DNA of 33,225 bases from Acidobacteriota bacterium (GTDB lineage: Bacteria; Acidobacteriota; Terriglobia; Acidiferrales; UBA7541). The notes under the pieces were generated by a model. That model was not told the origin of the DNA, searched no databases, and was given only the letters and a program-made list of their open reading frames with translations. The DNA is taken from positions 1-33,225 of the forward strand of contig QHYL01000260.1 in NCBI GenBank assembly GCA_003224105.1, read 5' to 3'. A program made the position numbers and the translations under genes. Below are positions 14,684 to 23,234 of this stretch, in pieces. The stretch's first letter is position 1. Each line of letters begins with the position of its first letter.

Positions 14684-16234
14684 ATGGCTTCCATAGCTGA
14701 AGTGATCCCGGCCGAAACTCAGTGCGCGAGGGATGCGACGCGGACGCAGATCCGCGGGTCCAGCCTTTTCCTCGCGGGTAGGTTCCTCTCAATGGGAATC
14801 AATTTCTCGGCACAGGTGTTGATGATCCGCTATCTCGCCACGTCAGAGTTTGGCGCACTTGCTTATGCCCTGGCAGTTGTTGCGTTCTTCCAACCCTTCG
14901 CCACGCTTGGATTACACGAAGCAGTTTCCCGCTTTGTTCCCATCTATCAAGAGAACCGCGAATTTCCAAAGATGCTCGGGACGATCCTGCTCTCCATCGG
15001 CACAGTTTTCTCGACGGGCCTGCTGATCATTGTGGCCATCTGGAGCGGCCCCGCCCTTCTCACCCATTTCATGACGTATGAAAGACTGCCCCGCCACCTT
15101 CTGTCCATCCTAATAATGGTCGTGCCGCTGGATGCGGCCGATGAGCTGTTTAATTCGCTCTTCGCGAGTTTTGCCAAAACACGGGCAATCTTTTTCCGCA
15201 AGTATGTCTTAGGCCCAAGCCTCAAGCTGGGCACCGTGCTTCTGCTCATCGGGTTGAAAAGCTCCGTCGTTTTCCTGGCGTACGGCTATCTAGTTGCCAG
15301 TGCAGCCGGAATCGCGATTTACGGTTGGATGCTTGTACGCCTCTTGCAGCAACAACATCTCTTGCAGCAACTACGGTTAGGCCCAGTGAAAATCCCGGCT
15401 CGTGAAATTCTGGCATTTGTTCTACCAGGAATCACTTCCAGCTTGGTTACGGTGGCTATTCACTCGGTCAACATTTTTATCCTGGGTTACCTGCACCCGA
15501 TGACGGAGGTGGCCTACTATCGGGCGGTGGTTCCCGTGGCGCAATTAAACGGTGTGGTTATGGCTAGCTTCACGCTTCTCTATATGCCGGCGGCCGCACG
15601 TCTCTTAGCCAAATCGGACTATCATGGAATCAATAAGCTGTATTGGCAGACGGCTGCATGGATGTCCGTGATGTCTTTTCCGGTTTTTGCACTTACCTTC
15701 TCTTTTGCGCAGCCGCTGACTGAGTTTCTTTACGGCGCCCGCTATGCGCGGTCAGGCCCCATCCTAGCGTTGTTAGCCCTGGGGAGCTATACGAACGTTG
15801 CCCTCGGCTTCAACCTGCAAACACTCAAAGTTCTGGAGAGGTTGCGTTACATCATTGTGGTGAGCTTGGTTGCAGCGTTGGTGGACGTTGTCCTGAATCT
15901 CCTGTTGATTCCCGGTCATGGAGCCCTTGGCGCAGCCATCGGCACGGCGGCAACACTTATCATTTACAACATACTCATGCAGGTGGGATTGCTTCCGGCC
16001 TCGAAGTTCACCGCGTTTGACCATCGCTATCTGCCCGTCTACCTGAGCATCGCGCTAGGCGCGGGAGGGCTGTTCTTGGTTCAATCGTTGCGCTCGATGA
16101 GTTTGTACCTTGCTGTGCTCTTGGTTGCCTCTATGTCGTTCCTAGTATTTTCCGTGACTAAGAAGACGCTTAGAATTGCCGAAACGTTCCCGGAACTATT
16201 GAAGGTGCCTTTGATGCGTCTGATTTTTGCTTGA
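14684..16234 (+). CDS. Wzx-type oligosaccharide flippase, copy 1
   Basis: This is an inner-membrane flippase of 516 residues from the MOP/polysaccharide-biosynthesis family that should move undecaprenyl-linked oligosaccharide to the periplasm. It has a cytoplasmic start (DATRTQIRGSSLFLAGRFLS), then about a dozen hydrophobic segments through residue 500. Family landmarks include YLATSEFGALAYALA and RFVPIYQENRE near the N-terminus and LYGARYARSGPILALLALG and GFNLQTLKVLERLRY in the second half. It is clearly paralogous to the flippase at 17540, aligning end to end with well over half of positions alike by eye. A GNAT-like gene lies between the two. Its ATG lacks a strong Shine-Dalgarno sequence, but the conserved RGSSLF start is near the N-terminus in both copies. 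Confidence 0.88.
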   Translation: MASIAEVIPAETQCARDATRTQIRGSSLFLAGRFLSMGINFSAQVLMIRYLATSEFGALAYALAVVAFFQPFATLGLHEAVSRFVPIYQENREFPKMLGTILLSIGTVFSTGLLIIVAIWSGPALLTHFMTYERLPRHLLSILIMVVPLDAADELFNSLFASFAKTRAIFFRKYVLGPSLKLGTVLLLIGLKSSVVFLAYGYLVASAAGIAIYGWMLVRLLQQQHLLQQLRLGPVKIPAREILAFVLPGITSSLVTVAIHSVNIFILGYLHPMTEVAYYRAVVPVAQLNGVVMASFTLLYMPAAARLLAKSDYHGINKLYWQTAAWMSVMSFPVFALTFSFAQPLTEFLYGARYARSGPILALLALGSYTNVALGFNLQTLKVLERLRYIIVVSLVAALVDVVLNLLLIPGHGALGAAIGTAATLIIYNILMQVGLLPASKFTAFDHRYLPVYLSIALGAGGLFLVQSLRSMSLYLAVLLVASMSFLVFSVTKKTLRIAETFPELLKVPLMRLIFA

Positions 16235-16315
16235 GGGCGTGGATTCTGTCCCTCTGCTTATTACTTTCCGCCGTAATCCTATCAGTCGGGTTCGCACAAG
16301 TTTGGGTGTTTCAAA

Positions 16316-17539
16316 ATGGGACGCGTACGAGCCTTTGTTCAGGATGACATTCCAAGAGTAGCGGAGTTGTACTGGCAATTCCTTCAGAGCCAGAAAGGCC
16401 CGCATCCTCCAGGCTTGGAGGAGTATTTTCAAGAAGTTTTTCTTCACAACCCGTGGTTTGACAGTTCCATTAGATCGCTCGTTTATGAGGACGGAAGCCG
16501 GATCGTCGGCTTTCAAGGCGTCGTGCCGCGGCCAATGTTCATGAACGGAAGAGCCATTCAGGCAGCTTTTGGGAGCAGTCTTGTGGTTCACCCGGAGAGT
16601 CGAGCGACGTTGGCGGGGCTGAAATTGCTCGTGGCCTTCATGGACGGGAAACAAGACGTGGCCATGACTGACACCTCGAACCGGTTGAACCAGCAGCTCT
16701 GGGAAAGATTGGGAGGAAGTACATCAGCCGCATATGGCATGAAGTGGGCGCGCCCCTTGCGGCCGGGCTTGTACGGGCTCTACACCATGTCCCGCCTTGG
16801 AAAGGAACGCTTCTCGGGCGCTGTCAGTCACCTGTGTGGGGTCCTCCAAGAGACCATCAACGTCGTGGCCGCAAGAATTCCCCGAGGCCACCTCCGCCGG
16901 CCGCCTGATGACGTCACGGAAGAAGAACTCGAGATTGACACGCTGCTGCGTTCCTGCCTCCCAGGTACTTCTGAGTGTTATTCGCTGCGGCCCGAGTATA
17001 ACCGGGAATCACTGAGATGGCTTTTGGATTTCATGAGCCGGATGAAGGCATTCGGAAATCTGCGCAAAGTCGTCTTGCGAGGCGCAACGAAAGAAATCAT
17101 CGGTTGGTTTATTTACTACGCGAAATGCGGCGGGATCGCTGATGTGGTGCAGATGGAGGCGGCAAAGTTCCACATGAACAAAGTCTTAGACTACTTATTT
17201 TGGGACGCATGGAACCGCGGAGCGATAGGTGTCCAAGGCAGGCTCGAAATTCGTTATGCGCAGGAATTATCAGAGGCGCGCTGCTTCTTTTGGGGGAGCG
17301 TTCCCTTACTTCTCCGTACTCGTAATCCGGAACTGGCGCGACTAGTTCAGCGGGGTGACGCTTGCATCTCGCGACTGGATGGCGAGTGGTGCCTGAGATA
17401 TGGCGCGCCAGGGCACGAGGGCGCGAGTGCCGCATTGGATCTCGCCAGCAAGCAGGAATCGAATCCCGAAACCACAAAGAAGCTCGCGCCAAGCAACTTT
17501 CAGCCTTCGCAGCCACTGCAACCGAAGGCGGCCGAATAA
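16316..17539 (+). CDS. GNAT-like acyltransferase of exopolysaccharide locus
   Basis: This is a predicted cytoplasmic N-acyltransferase-like protein of 407 residues. The first 150 residues follow a GNAT fold (VRAFVQDDIPRVAELYWQF, then IVGFQGVVPRPM, then SLVVHPESRATLAGLKLL), though the acetyl-CoA loop is not the textbook Q/RxxGxG/A. The second half (about 230-340) contains another strand-helix pattern with VLRGATKEIIGWFIYY, suggesting a tandem or FemAB-like arrangement. A 60-residue Ala/Gln/Pro-rich tail ends the protein. Its stop codon directly abuts the ATG of the second flippase, so the two are probably co-translated. A likely job is acylation of an amino sugar, which would fit the DegT/DnrJ aminotransferase downstream. 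The substrate is unknown. Confidence 0.65.
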   Translation: MGRVRAFVQDDIPRVAELYWQFLQSQKGPHPPGLEEYFQEVFLHNPWFDSSIRSLVYEDGSRIVGFQGVVPRPMFMNGRAIQAAFGSSLVVHPESRATLAGLKLLVAFMDGKQDVAMTDTSNRLNQQLWERLGGSTSAAYGMKWARPLRPGLYGLYTMSRLGKERFSGAVSHLCGVLQETINVVAARIPRGHLRRPPDDVTEEELEIDTLLRSCLPGTSECYSLRPEYNRESLRWLLDFMSRMKAFGNLRKVVLRGATKEIIGWFIYYAKCGGIADVVQMEAAKFHMNKVLDYLFWDAWNRGAIGVQGRLEIRYAQELSEARCFFWGSVPLLLRTRNPELARLVQRGDACISRLDGEWCLRYGAPGHEGASAALDLASKQESNPETTKKLAPSNFQPSQPLQPKAAE

Positions 17540-19081
17540 ATGGAAGTAGCCCTGGAAACCACCAAGACGCCTGGCGAACAGGACGCCACACGCAAGCAGA
17601 TCCGTGGCTCCAGTCTATTTCTCTTCGGTCGCATGTTGTCTCTGGGCATCAATTTTTTTACTCAAGTGCTAATGGTGCGCTACCTCTCGACGAGGGACTA
17701 CGGAGAGTTGGCTTATGGACTGGCGGTGGTCAGTTTTCTCCGAATTTTTGCTTCGTTGGGTCTGCAGGATGCAATTCCGCGTTTCGTGCCGATTTACAGG
17801 GAAAACCGCGAGTACGGAAGGATGTTCGGTACGATTCTCTTGGCCGTAGGAGCAGTTCTAGTTACCGGACTCCTTATCGTCGTCGTTATATGGAACGCAC
17901 CCCTGTTTCTCATGCCCTTCATCACGCACGAGGGCCTGCCTACCTTGGCTGTATTTTCGATCTTGATTGTCTTGGTACCTGTCGAAACGGCGGACGCACT
18001 GTTAGATGGTCTTTTTGCCAGCCTCGCGGGCACTCGGGACATTTTCTTTCGCCGGTACTTGCTGGGACCGGGGCTTAAGTTTGGTGTCGTGGCTCTTCTC
18101 TTGTGGATGAAAAGCACAATTATTTTCCTGGCGTGCGGATATCTCCTGGCGGGCGCAACGGGAGTGTTGATCTACGGAGTTCTGTTCATAAACCTTCTGC
18201 GCAAGCAAAACCTTCTTCAGCACTTGCGGCTTAAGGAGATAGCCATTCCTGCCCGAGAGACACTTGCTTTCGTTCTCCCGGGCCTTGTTTCCACTCTAGC
18301 CACGTGCATCGCTCCCGTGCATGTCTTCTTGCTGGGTCGCCTACGGACCATGCCGGAGGTCGCATTTTATCGAGCCGCGGTTCCGATTGCTGATCTAAAC
18401 AGCATTGTTTTTGCGAGCTTCACACTGTTGTACACGCCCCTTGCAGCGCGCCTTTTCGCCAGGTTGGACTACCGCGGCATCAACGGCCTTTACTGGCAGA
18501 CGGCCGCGTGGATGTCCGTATTGTCCTTTCCCATCTTCGCCGTTACCTTTTCTCTCGCAAAGCCTCTCACGGTGTTGCTTTACGGGGCGCGTTACGCACC
18601 GGCTGGTCCCGTGCTGGCTGTGCTTTCGTTATCCGTTTATTTCAACGTTATCCTCGGCTTCAACCTCCAGACGCTGAAGGTCTTTGAAAGACTGCGCTAC
18701 GTCATCGGCGCGAGCGTCACGGCGGCGCTTGCCAACCTCGTGGTGAGCGCAGTCTTGATAAAGCTATATGGAACAATAGGCGCTGGGATCGGTTCAGCCG
18801 TGACGCTGATTGGGTACAACTTGCTGTTGCAAGTGGGTTTATTACCGACCGCGGATTTTCATGTCTTTGATCGGCGCTATTTTTGGCTCTATTTGACGAT
18901 CGCATTGGCCGCGTGCGGTCTGTTTTTTGTGGGCTGGCTTACTTCATTAAGTTTGTATGTTTTACTTCCTCTTGCAGCGTGTGTCTCCTTATGCGTGCTT
19001 GCACTGGCAAAGAAGAAGCTCAGCATTGCGGAAACTTTCCCGGAGTTGCTTACCTTGCCGTTCGCGCGGCTCCTTACGTGA
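17540..19081 (+). CDS. Wzx-type oligosaccharide flippase, copy 2
   Basis: This second MOP-family flippase of 513 residues is paralogous to the one at 14684. Shared blocks include RGSSLFL, RFVPIY, FVLPG, YWQTAAWMSV, LYGARYA, GFNLQTLKV, QVGLLP and AETFPELL at matching places. The gene starts at the base after the GNAT-like stop codon, so translation is probably coupled. Divergence is spread along the whole length, including the membrane segments that line the channel, which suggests an old duplication with possible change of substrate. Both copies keep an intact frame. The alternative is simple redundancy after duplication of a flippase-GNAT unit. A single locus normally carries one Wzx, so two is notable. 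Confidence 0.87.
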   Translation: MEVALETTKTPGEQDATRKQIRGSSLFLFGRMLSLGINFFTQVLMVRYLSTRDYGELAYGLAVVSFLRIFASLGLQDAIPRFVPIYRENREYGRMFGTILLAVGAVLVTGLLIVVVIWNAPLFLMPFITHEGLPTLAVFSILIVLVPVETADALLDGLFASLAGTRDIFFRRYLLGPGLKFGVVALLLWMKSTIIFLACGYLLAGATGVLIYGVLFINLLRKQNLLQHLRLKEIAIPARETLAFVLPGLVSTLATCIAPVHVFLLGRLRTMPEVAFYRAAVPIADLNSIVFASFTLLYTPLAARLFARLDYRGINGLYWQTAAWMSVLSFPIFAVTFSLAKPLTVLLYGARYAPAGPVLAVLSLSVYFNVILGFNLQTLKVFERLRYVIGASVTAALANLVVSAVLIKLYGTIGAGIGSAVTLIGYNLLLQVGLLPTADFHVFDRRYFWLYLTIALAACGLFFVGWLTSLSLYVLLPLAACVSLCVLALAKKKLSIAETFPELLTLPFARLLT

Positions 19082-19152
19082 AACGCGTCTCGAAGAAGTC
19101 GGGATGCGCGACTCTTTCTTTCGTTCGCGCCTGACTTGGATCGTTGAACGCT

Positions 19153-20733
19153 ATGAGAACCATGTCCATAGATGCCTTCGCGGTACGTGATGCGAAGGCT
19201 CTGCTGCCGTTTGCCGTTGGCGGCTTCGCTATTTTCTTTCTGCTGCAACTCAACGTAGTGGTGGCAGCAGGCGCGCTCATCCTCGTTGGCGTGCTGGCGT
19301 TAATGCTTCGTCGGCCGGAGCTGGGAGCGGCTGTAGCTCTTTTCGCCATCTACTCGAATATCGCCGTTCTCGCCATGCGGTCCGAGAGAGCAGTTCAAAC
19401 CGCGGCGGGATCGGCCGGCCAGAATCCGCGAATCGCGATGGTGCTGGCGGCGGTGTCGTTGCTTCTCTTGGTGCCTTTGGTCCACCAAACAATGGTCCGC
19501 AGACAAAAATTGATCTTCGATCGCGGATTTGTTCTCATGCTCGTCCTCGTTGCGGCTTTACTCGCATCTTCCTTTTTTGCCCGAGACTGGCAAATCGCGG
19601 AATCGCAGGTTGCCGACTATCTACTTGAGGGCCTCGTTCCCTATTTTCTCTTGACCAACGTCATCCGCGATTTCTCGACCCTGAAACGAGTTACCTGGAG
19701 TTTGCTTCTCGCCGGTAGCTTGATGGGCGGGCTCACTCTCTATCAAAGAGCGACACATACCGAGGAAAAAATTTACGGCGGCCTCGCCCAGATGGGCGTG
19801 GACATTACCTTGAGTGAAAACGGGCAGGAACGTTCGCTGCGGCCCGTCGCTTCGGCCGAAGAAAACGGGCAAACAAGAGGCCAGTTGCGAGCGGCAGGTC
19901 CCATCGGCGAGCCGAATCGGTATGCACAGATTCTGCTGGTTCTTCTCCCGTTAGCTGCTCTGACATTTCGCATGGAGCGCTCCCGCAGGCTGCAAGCACT
20001 CGGCTTGGCTACGGGCGCCCTCATCCTCGGCGGTCTCCTGCTGACATTCTCGCGATCCGCTATTCTCGCGGGATGCGTGTTGTTCGCCATGATGGCGTAC
20101 CTGCGATTGCTAAAACCTCGCCAAGTTCTTGTGTCCGGGTTCGGCCTGGGCGTGGTGACCCTAGCTTTTGCCCCAGGGGTGGTTGGCAGGCTGGCAACTC
20201 TGGAGAATTTGAAGAGCCTGGTGCTCCATACGGACTACACTTACCGGGCGCCGGACAGTTCCGCGGTCCACCGCTATGTATTGAATTCCGCGACGTGGCA
20301 TGTGTTCCTGGATCACCCGATCCTCGGCGTTGGCCCAGGGCACTTTGCCGAATATTACGCGATACCCTATTCCAATCGCGTTGGCTTGATCGAAACAAGA
20401 AAAAAGTATCGAGGCCATAACCTTTATCTGGAAACGCTGGCGGAAACGGGTGTCATCGGCTTTGTCTCGTTGCTAGCCATTCCGTTCGTCGTCATGCGCG
20501 AGCTCTGGAAAGAACACCGCTCGTTGGAACAAACCCATCCGGAACTCCGAAACTGGGCGGGGGCGTTCTTTCTCTGCCTTTGTGGCTACGCCATAACGGC
20601 TATCTTTGACCATTTATCCTACCAGAGGTACTTCTGGCTGCTGGTGGCAGTCTGCAGCGCCGCAGCTCGGATTGTGCGTTCCGAGCGCAACGCGCAGGAC
20701 GTGAAAGGATCCTTTTCGTTTCAAGGAGTTTGA
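19153..20733 (+). CDS. O-antigen ligase/polymerase family membrane protein (Wzy_C)
   Basis: This polytopic inner-membrane protein of about 526 residues has roughly a dozen hydrophobic segments. It belongs to the Wzy/WaaL/EpsF-like group that polymerises or ligates undecaprenyl-linked repeat units. The large periplasmic loop of the Wzy_C domain covers about residues 340-430, with RYVLNSATWHVFLDHPILGVGPGHF-type sequence and HNLYLETLAETGVIGF. The His of HNLYLE is the position implicated in catalysis in WaaL. A shorter polar insertion (about 205-250, rich in Glu and Gln) precedes it. The start is uncertain: ATG at 19153 is chosen, with TTG at 19144 and ATG at 19162 close by, and none has a strong Shine-Dalgarno sequence. 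It follows the second flippase, which completes the Wzx/Wzy pair. Confidence 0.82.
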   Translation: MRTMSIDAFAVRDAKALLPFAVGGFAIFFLLQLNVVVAAGALILVGVLALMLRRPELGAAVALFAIYSNIAVLAMRSERAVQTAAGSAGQNPRIAMVLAAVSLLLLVPLVHQTMVRRQKLIFDRGFVLMLVLVAALLASSFFARDWQIAESQVADYLLEGLVPYFLLTNVIRDFSTLKRVTWSLLLAGSLMGGLTLYQRATHTEEKIYGGLAQMGVDITLSENGQERSLRPVASAEENGQTRGQLRAAGPIGEPNRYAQILLVLLPLAALTFRMERSRRLQALGLATGALILGGLLLTFSRSAILAGCVLFAMMAYLRLLKPRQVLVSGFGLGVVTLAFAPGVVGRLATLENLKSLVLHTDYTYRAPDSSAVHRYVLNSATWHVFLDHPILGVGPGHFAEYYAIPYSNRVGLIETRKKYRGHNLYLETLAETGVIGFVSLLAIPFVVMRELWKEHRSLEQTHPELRNWAGAFFLCLCGYAITAIFDHLSYQRYFWLLVAVCSAAARIVRSERNAQDVKGSFSFQGV

Positions 20734-20775
20734 ACTCCTGATGTGGCAGAGTTGGAGTAAGCCGCCACTCCACTG
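20724..20775 (+). promoter_or_regulatory. Two adjacent hairpins sharing the same stem words
   Basis: AGGAGT (20724-20729) pairs with ACTCCT (20734-20739) across the ligase stop codon. GGAGT (20754-20758) pairs with ACTCC (20767-20771), extendable by AGT/ACT across one bulged T. The halves are interchangeable between the two stems, so alternative pairings are possible. No T-run follows. The second stem ends just before the GAGGAGG Shine-Dalgarno of the lipoprotein gene. This may set expression of that gene relative to the membrane genes upstream. Confidence 0.4.
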
Positions 20776-20787
20776 AGGAGGTTCGCC

Positions 20788-22470
20788 ATGACTATATGCG
20801 GAGTGAGTGATAAAAAGGGCGGCGTCGCCGGTCGGGTAAGGTTCTCTGTATGGCTGCTAAGTCTGGGAGCGGCCACGGGTTGGCTTACGGGTTGCGGAGG
20901 AGGCCAGGCGTCCGAACCCGTTACCTTGGTTTCCATCACCGTGACCCCGGCCAACGCTTCCCTTCAAGCGCCAGCGAGTCAGCAGTTTACCGCCACTGGC
21001 GCCTTCAGCGACGCTTCGACAAAGGACATCACCAAGTCTGTGAGTTGGACATCTTCGGACACCAGCAAGGCGACCATTCAGAATTCGGGACTCGCGACCG
21101 TTGTCGCGGCCGGTTCGGTAACCATTGCAGCCGCATCCGATGGCAAAACCGGAACGGCAACGCTCGCGATCACCGCGCCCACTCTGACTTCAGTTGACGT
21201 AAGCCCCCTCAATCCCACGATCGCTGCCAATGGAACGCAACAATTCTTTGCCAATGCCAGATACAGCGACAACTCCCTCCAAGATGTCACGCAAAATGCG
21301 ACCTGGACATCTTCAGATCCGAATGTCGCCACGGTTCAGAGTACGGGCCAGCAGAACCCCGGCCTGGCCATGGGCGTAGCGGCTGGGACGGCGACGATCA
21401 CAGCCGCTTTCAATGGCACGAGCAGCTCAACCTCCCTCACGGTAACCATTCCAGCCGGCAACGGCACCAAGATACCCTTGATGGACATGACACCGTCAGA
21501 AAACTATTTGACTTTCCAGGGAGGGCTATACGAAAACAGCAGCGGCACAGCCTCCCCGGATCATGACAGGGCAGGCTTAGCAGCGGCCGCCACGATTCAA
21601 CCCCTGGATATAAACGGGAACCCAAGTGCGTCGGGCAAGATTGTCTTCGTCGCAGTTGGCAGGTCCACCACTGTGGACGAGTTTGCGGCCTTCATGAACC
21701 AAGCCGCGGCCAATTCTGGCGTCAATCACGCCACGCTGGTAATTGCGAACGGAGCACTCAGCGGAGCCATGCCCTGTGTTTGGACCGTGGCTAGCGGACT
21801 GCCGCCGTGCGACCCGAGCCTGGGGAACCAGTATGATCGCGTTCGGGATTCAGTCCTCGCTCCACTAGGGCTCACTGAAAAGCAGATACAAGCTGCCTGG
21901 ATCGAAGAATACAACGCTGACCCGGCCGGTGACGGCTTCCAATCCTTGTGCGATCCCACGGTCGCCGGGTGCTCGAACAGCGCGAGCCAAACAGAGGCAT
22001 TGCGCTACGAGCAGCAGTTGGGAGGCGCCTTACGAGCTGCCAAGACGCGCTGGCCAAACTTGCAACAGGCTTTTCACTCCAGCCGCATTTATGGCGGATA
22101 TGCGACCACAAACCATAGCTCTGAGCCATATCCGTACGAGTATGGCTTTTCCGTGAAATGGCTGATCCAAGCGCAGATTCTCCAAATCCGCGGCGGCGGA
22201 ACGTCCATCGATCCCACAGCCGGCGATTTGAATTACCAAGTTGGCGCGGTTCCTTGGACGGCGTGGGGTCCTTACACCTGGGCCAACGGTGACACACCGC
22301 GCTCAGATGGCTTGGTCTGGTGCAACGGGCAAGCCGGCTCGCCGTGCAACGGCGAAGTGGACTTCCAGACCGATGGCACGCATCCAAATCCTCAAGGCGA
22401 CACTAAGGTGGCGAATCTGTTGATGAACTTCTTCCTGAATTCTCCTTACACCCCCTGGTTCCGGCCATGA
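20788..22470 (+). CDS. Lipoprotein with two Big_2 domains and an SGNH-like hydrolase domain
   Basis: This is a predicted outer-membrane or surface lipoprotein of 560 residues. A hydrophobic segment (about 19-33) ends in the lipobox LTGC with Cys36. Two Big_2-like immunoglobulin domains follow (about 46-130 and 133-220), each with a WTSSD motif. The C-terminal 320 residues contain an SGNH-like pattern: GRS with Ser293 after a hydrophobic strand, VIANGALSG in the middle, and the closing DxxH motif DGTHPN with Asp529 and His532. That points to an esterase or lipase-type enzyme, possibly removing acyl groups from surface polysaccharide. The fit with the GNAT-like gene upstream is inference. The ATG at 20788 has GAGGAGG six bases upstream. 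The hydrolase assignment rests on these few motifs. Confidence 0.72.
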   Translation: MTICGVSDKKGGVAGRVRFSVWLLSLGAATGWLTGCGGGQASEPVTLVSITVTPANASLQAPASQQFTATGAFSDASTKDITKSVSWTSSDTSKATIQNSGLATVVAAGSVTIAAASDGKTGTATLAITAPTLTSVDVSPLNPTIAANGTQQFFANARYSDNSLQDVTQNATWTSSDPNVATVQSTGQQNPGLAMGVAAGTATITAAFNGTSSSTSLTVTIPAGNGTKIPLMDMTPSENYLTFQGGLYENSSGTASPDHDRAGLAAAATIQPLDINGNPSASGKIVFVAVGRSTTVDEFAAFMNQAAANSGVNHATLVIANGALSGAMPCVWTVASGLPPCDPSLGNQYDRVRDSVLAPLGLTEKQIQAAWIEEYNADPAGDGFQSLCDPTVAGCSNSASQTEALRYEQQLGGALRAAKTRWPNLQQAFHSSRIYGGYATTNHSSEPYPYEYGFSVKWLIQAQILQIRGGGTSIDPTAGDLNYQVGAVPWTAWGPYTWANGDTPRSDGLVWCNGQAGSPCNGEVDFQTDGTHPNPQGDTKVANLLMNFFLNSPYTPWFRP

Positions 22471-22662
22471 GTTTCCACACCCATGACATCGGGCAGCAGT
22501 GCACGAACTCAGTGAATGATGGAGTCGGTGTTTGCCTCGGAAGTTGCAATTTCCCGAATCGAGCAAAGACCTCCAGTGAACCGGGTCACGCGTAGCCTGA
22601 AAGGCTTCTGGGCAACGCGCCTACCATAGTTTGTTTCACAAAAAGGTAAAAGGAGTCTAGCC
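22471..22662. other. Intergenic gap after SGNH-type lipoprotein gene
   Basis: About 190 bases with no gene I can support. It ends in a strong AAAGGAG Shine-Dalgarno (about 22649-22655) that serves the broken IPT/TIG gene. Confidence 0.3.
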
Positions 22663-23153
22663 ATGAAGAGAAACATTAGAAATGTCGAAATGCACGTGCT
22701 CGCCGCTAGAGTTACGGCGGCTCGCCATTCACGGTGGAGTCGGCGGCGTTGCCTACTATCACCTCGTTCTCGCCGGCGAGCTTCACCGTGGTATCGGACA
22801 CGCAGATCACGGCGACGGTGCCGGGCGGAGCGCTAACCGGCTGGATCAGCATGAAGACGGCTGACGGCACCGCCTGGAGCAGCAGCAACTTCGCCGCGAC
22901 CTCGGCGGGCGCGCCCACGATCAGCAGCTTCTCGCCCGCCAGCGGGTCGGCGGGCTGGACGGTGACGCTGACAGGGACGAATTTCACCGGCACGACGGGA
23001 GTGAGCATCAACGGTACGGCTGCCACCACGTTCTGGGCCACCTCGGACACCCAACTCAAAGTAAGCGTGCCGAGCGGGGCGACGAGCGGACCAATCGCAG
23101 TGACCAACACAGCAGGGACAACCACGAGCGCGAGCAACCTCACAGTGAATTAA
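22663..23153 (+). pseudogene. Broken IPT/TIG-domain secreted protein gene
   Basis: A good start site, AAAGGAG followed by ATGAAGAGAAAC at 22663, opens a frame that turns into Arg-rich nonsense and stops after about 57 codons. The meaningful coding sequence lies in a different frame, from about 22713 to the TAA at 23151-23153. It carries a shortened first IPT/TIG unit (PTITSFSPAS joined directly to FTVVSDTQITATVP, so the strand region between them is missing). A complete second unit follows (PTISSFSPASGSAG, VTLTGTNFTGTTGVSINGTAAT, SDTQLKVSVPSGATSGPIAV). The intact second unit could be translated from a GTG at 22734 as a 139-residue fragment without a signal peptide. The simplest reading is a secreted IPT/TIG protein that lost an internal part and its reading frame. 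The region is unusually GC-rich compared with its neighbours. Confidence 0.6.
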
Positions 23154-23154
23154 A

Positions 23155-23199
23155 GGGCGAGCGAGGCAGGGACCCGTATTTCTCCTGAGGCCCTTTTTT
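23155..23199 (+). terminator. Possible terminator after IPT/TIG relic
   Basis: GGGC at 23155-23158 can pair with GCCC at 23190-23193, with an inner CAGGG/TCCTG pairing. The structure is followed by six T (23194-23199). The stem is interrupted by an internal loop, so this is a weak candidate. Its place two bases after the relic's stop codon supports it. Confidence 0.35.
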
Positions 23200-23234
23200 C
23201 AATCTCCGAGCTAAAACCTGAAACGACGATCCTC

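Noticed and set aside
14466-14792. Open frame of 108 codons on the - strand before the first flippase
   Set aside because: Rich in Pro, Ser and Arg without domain features, and it overlaps the starts and ends of two well-supported + strand genes.
4154-22470. PEP-CTERM/exosortase system
   Set aside because: The ATPase type is typical of such systems, but no exosortase and no PEP-CTERM tail on any secreted protein is visible in the window.
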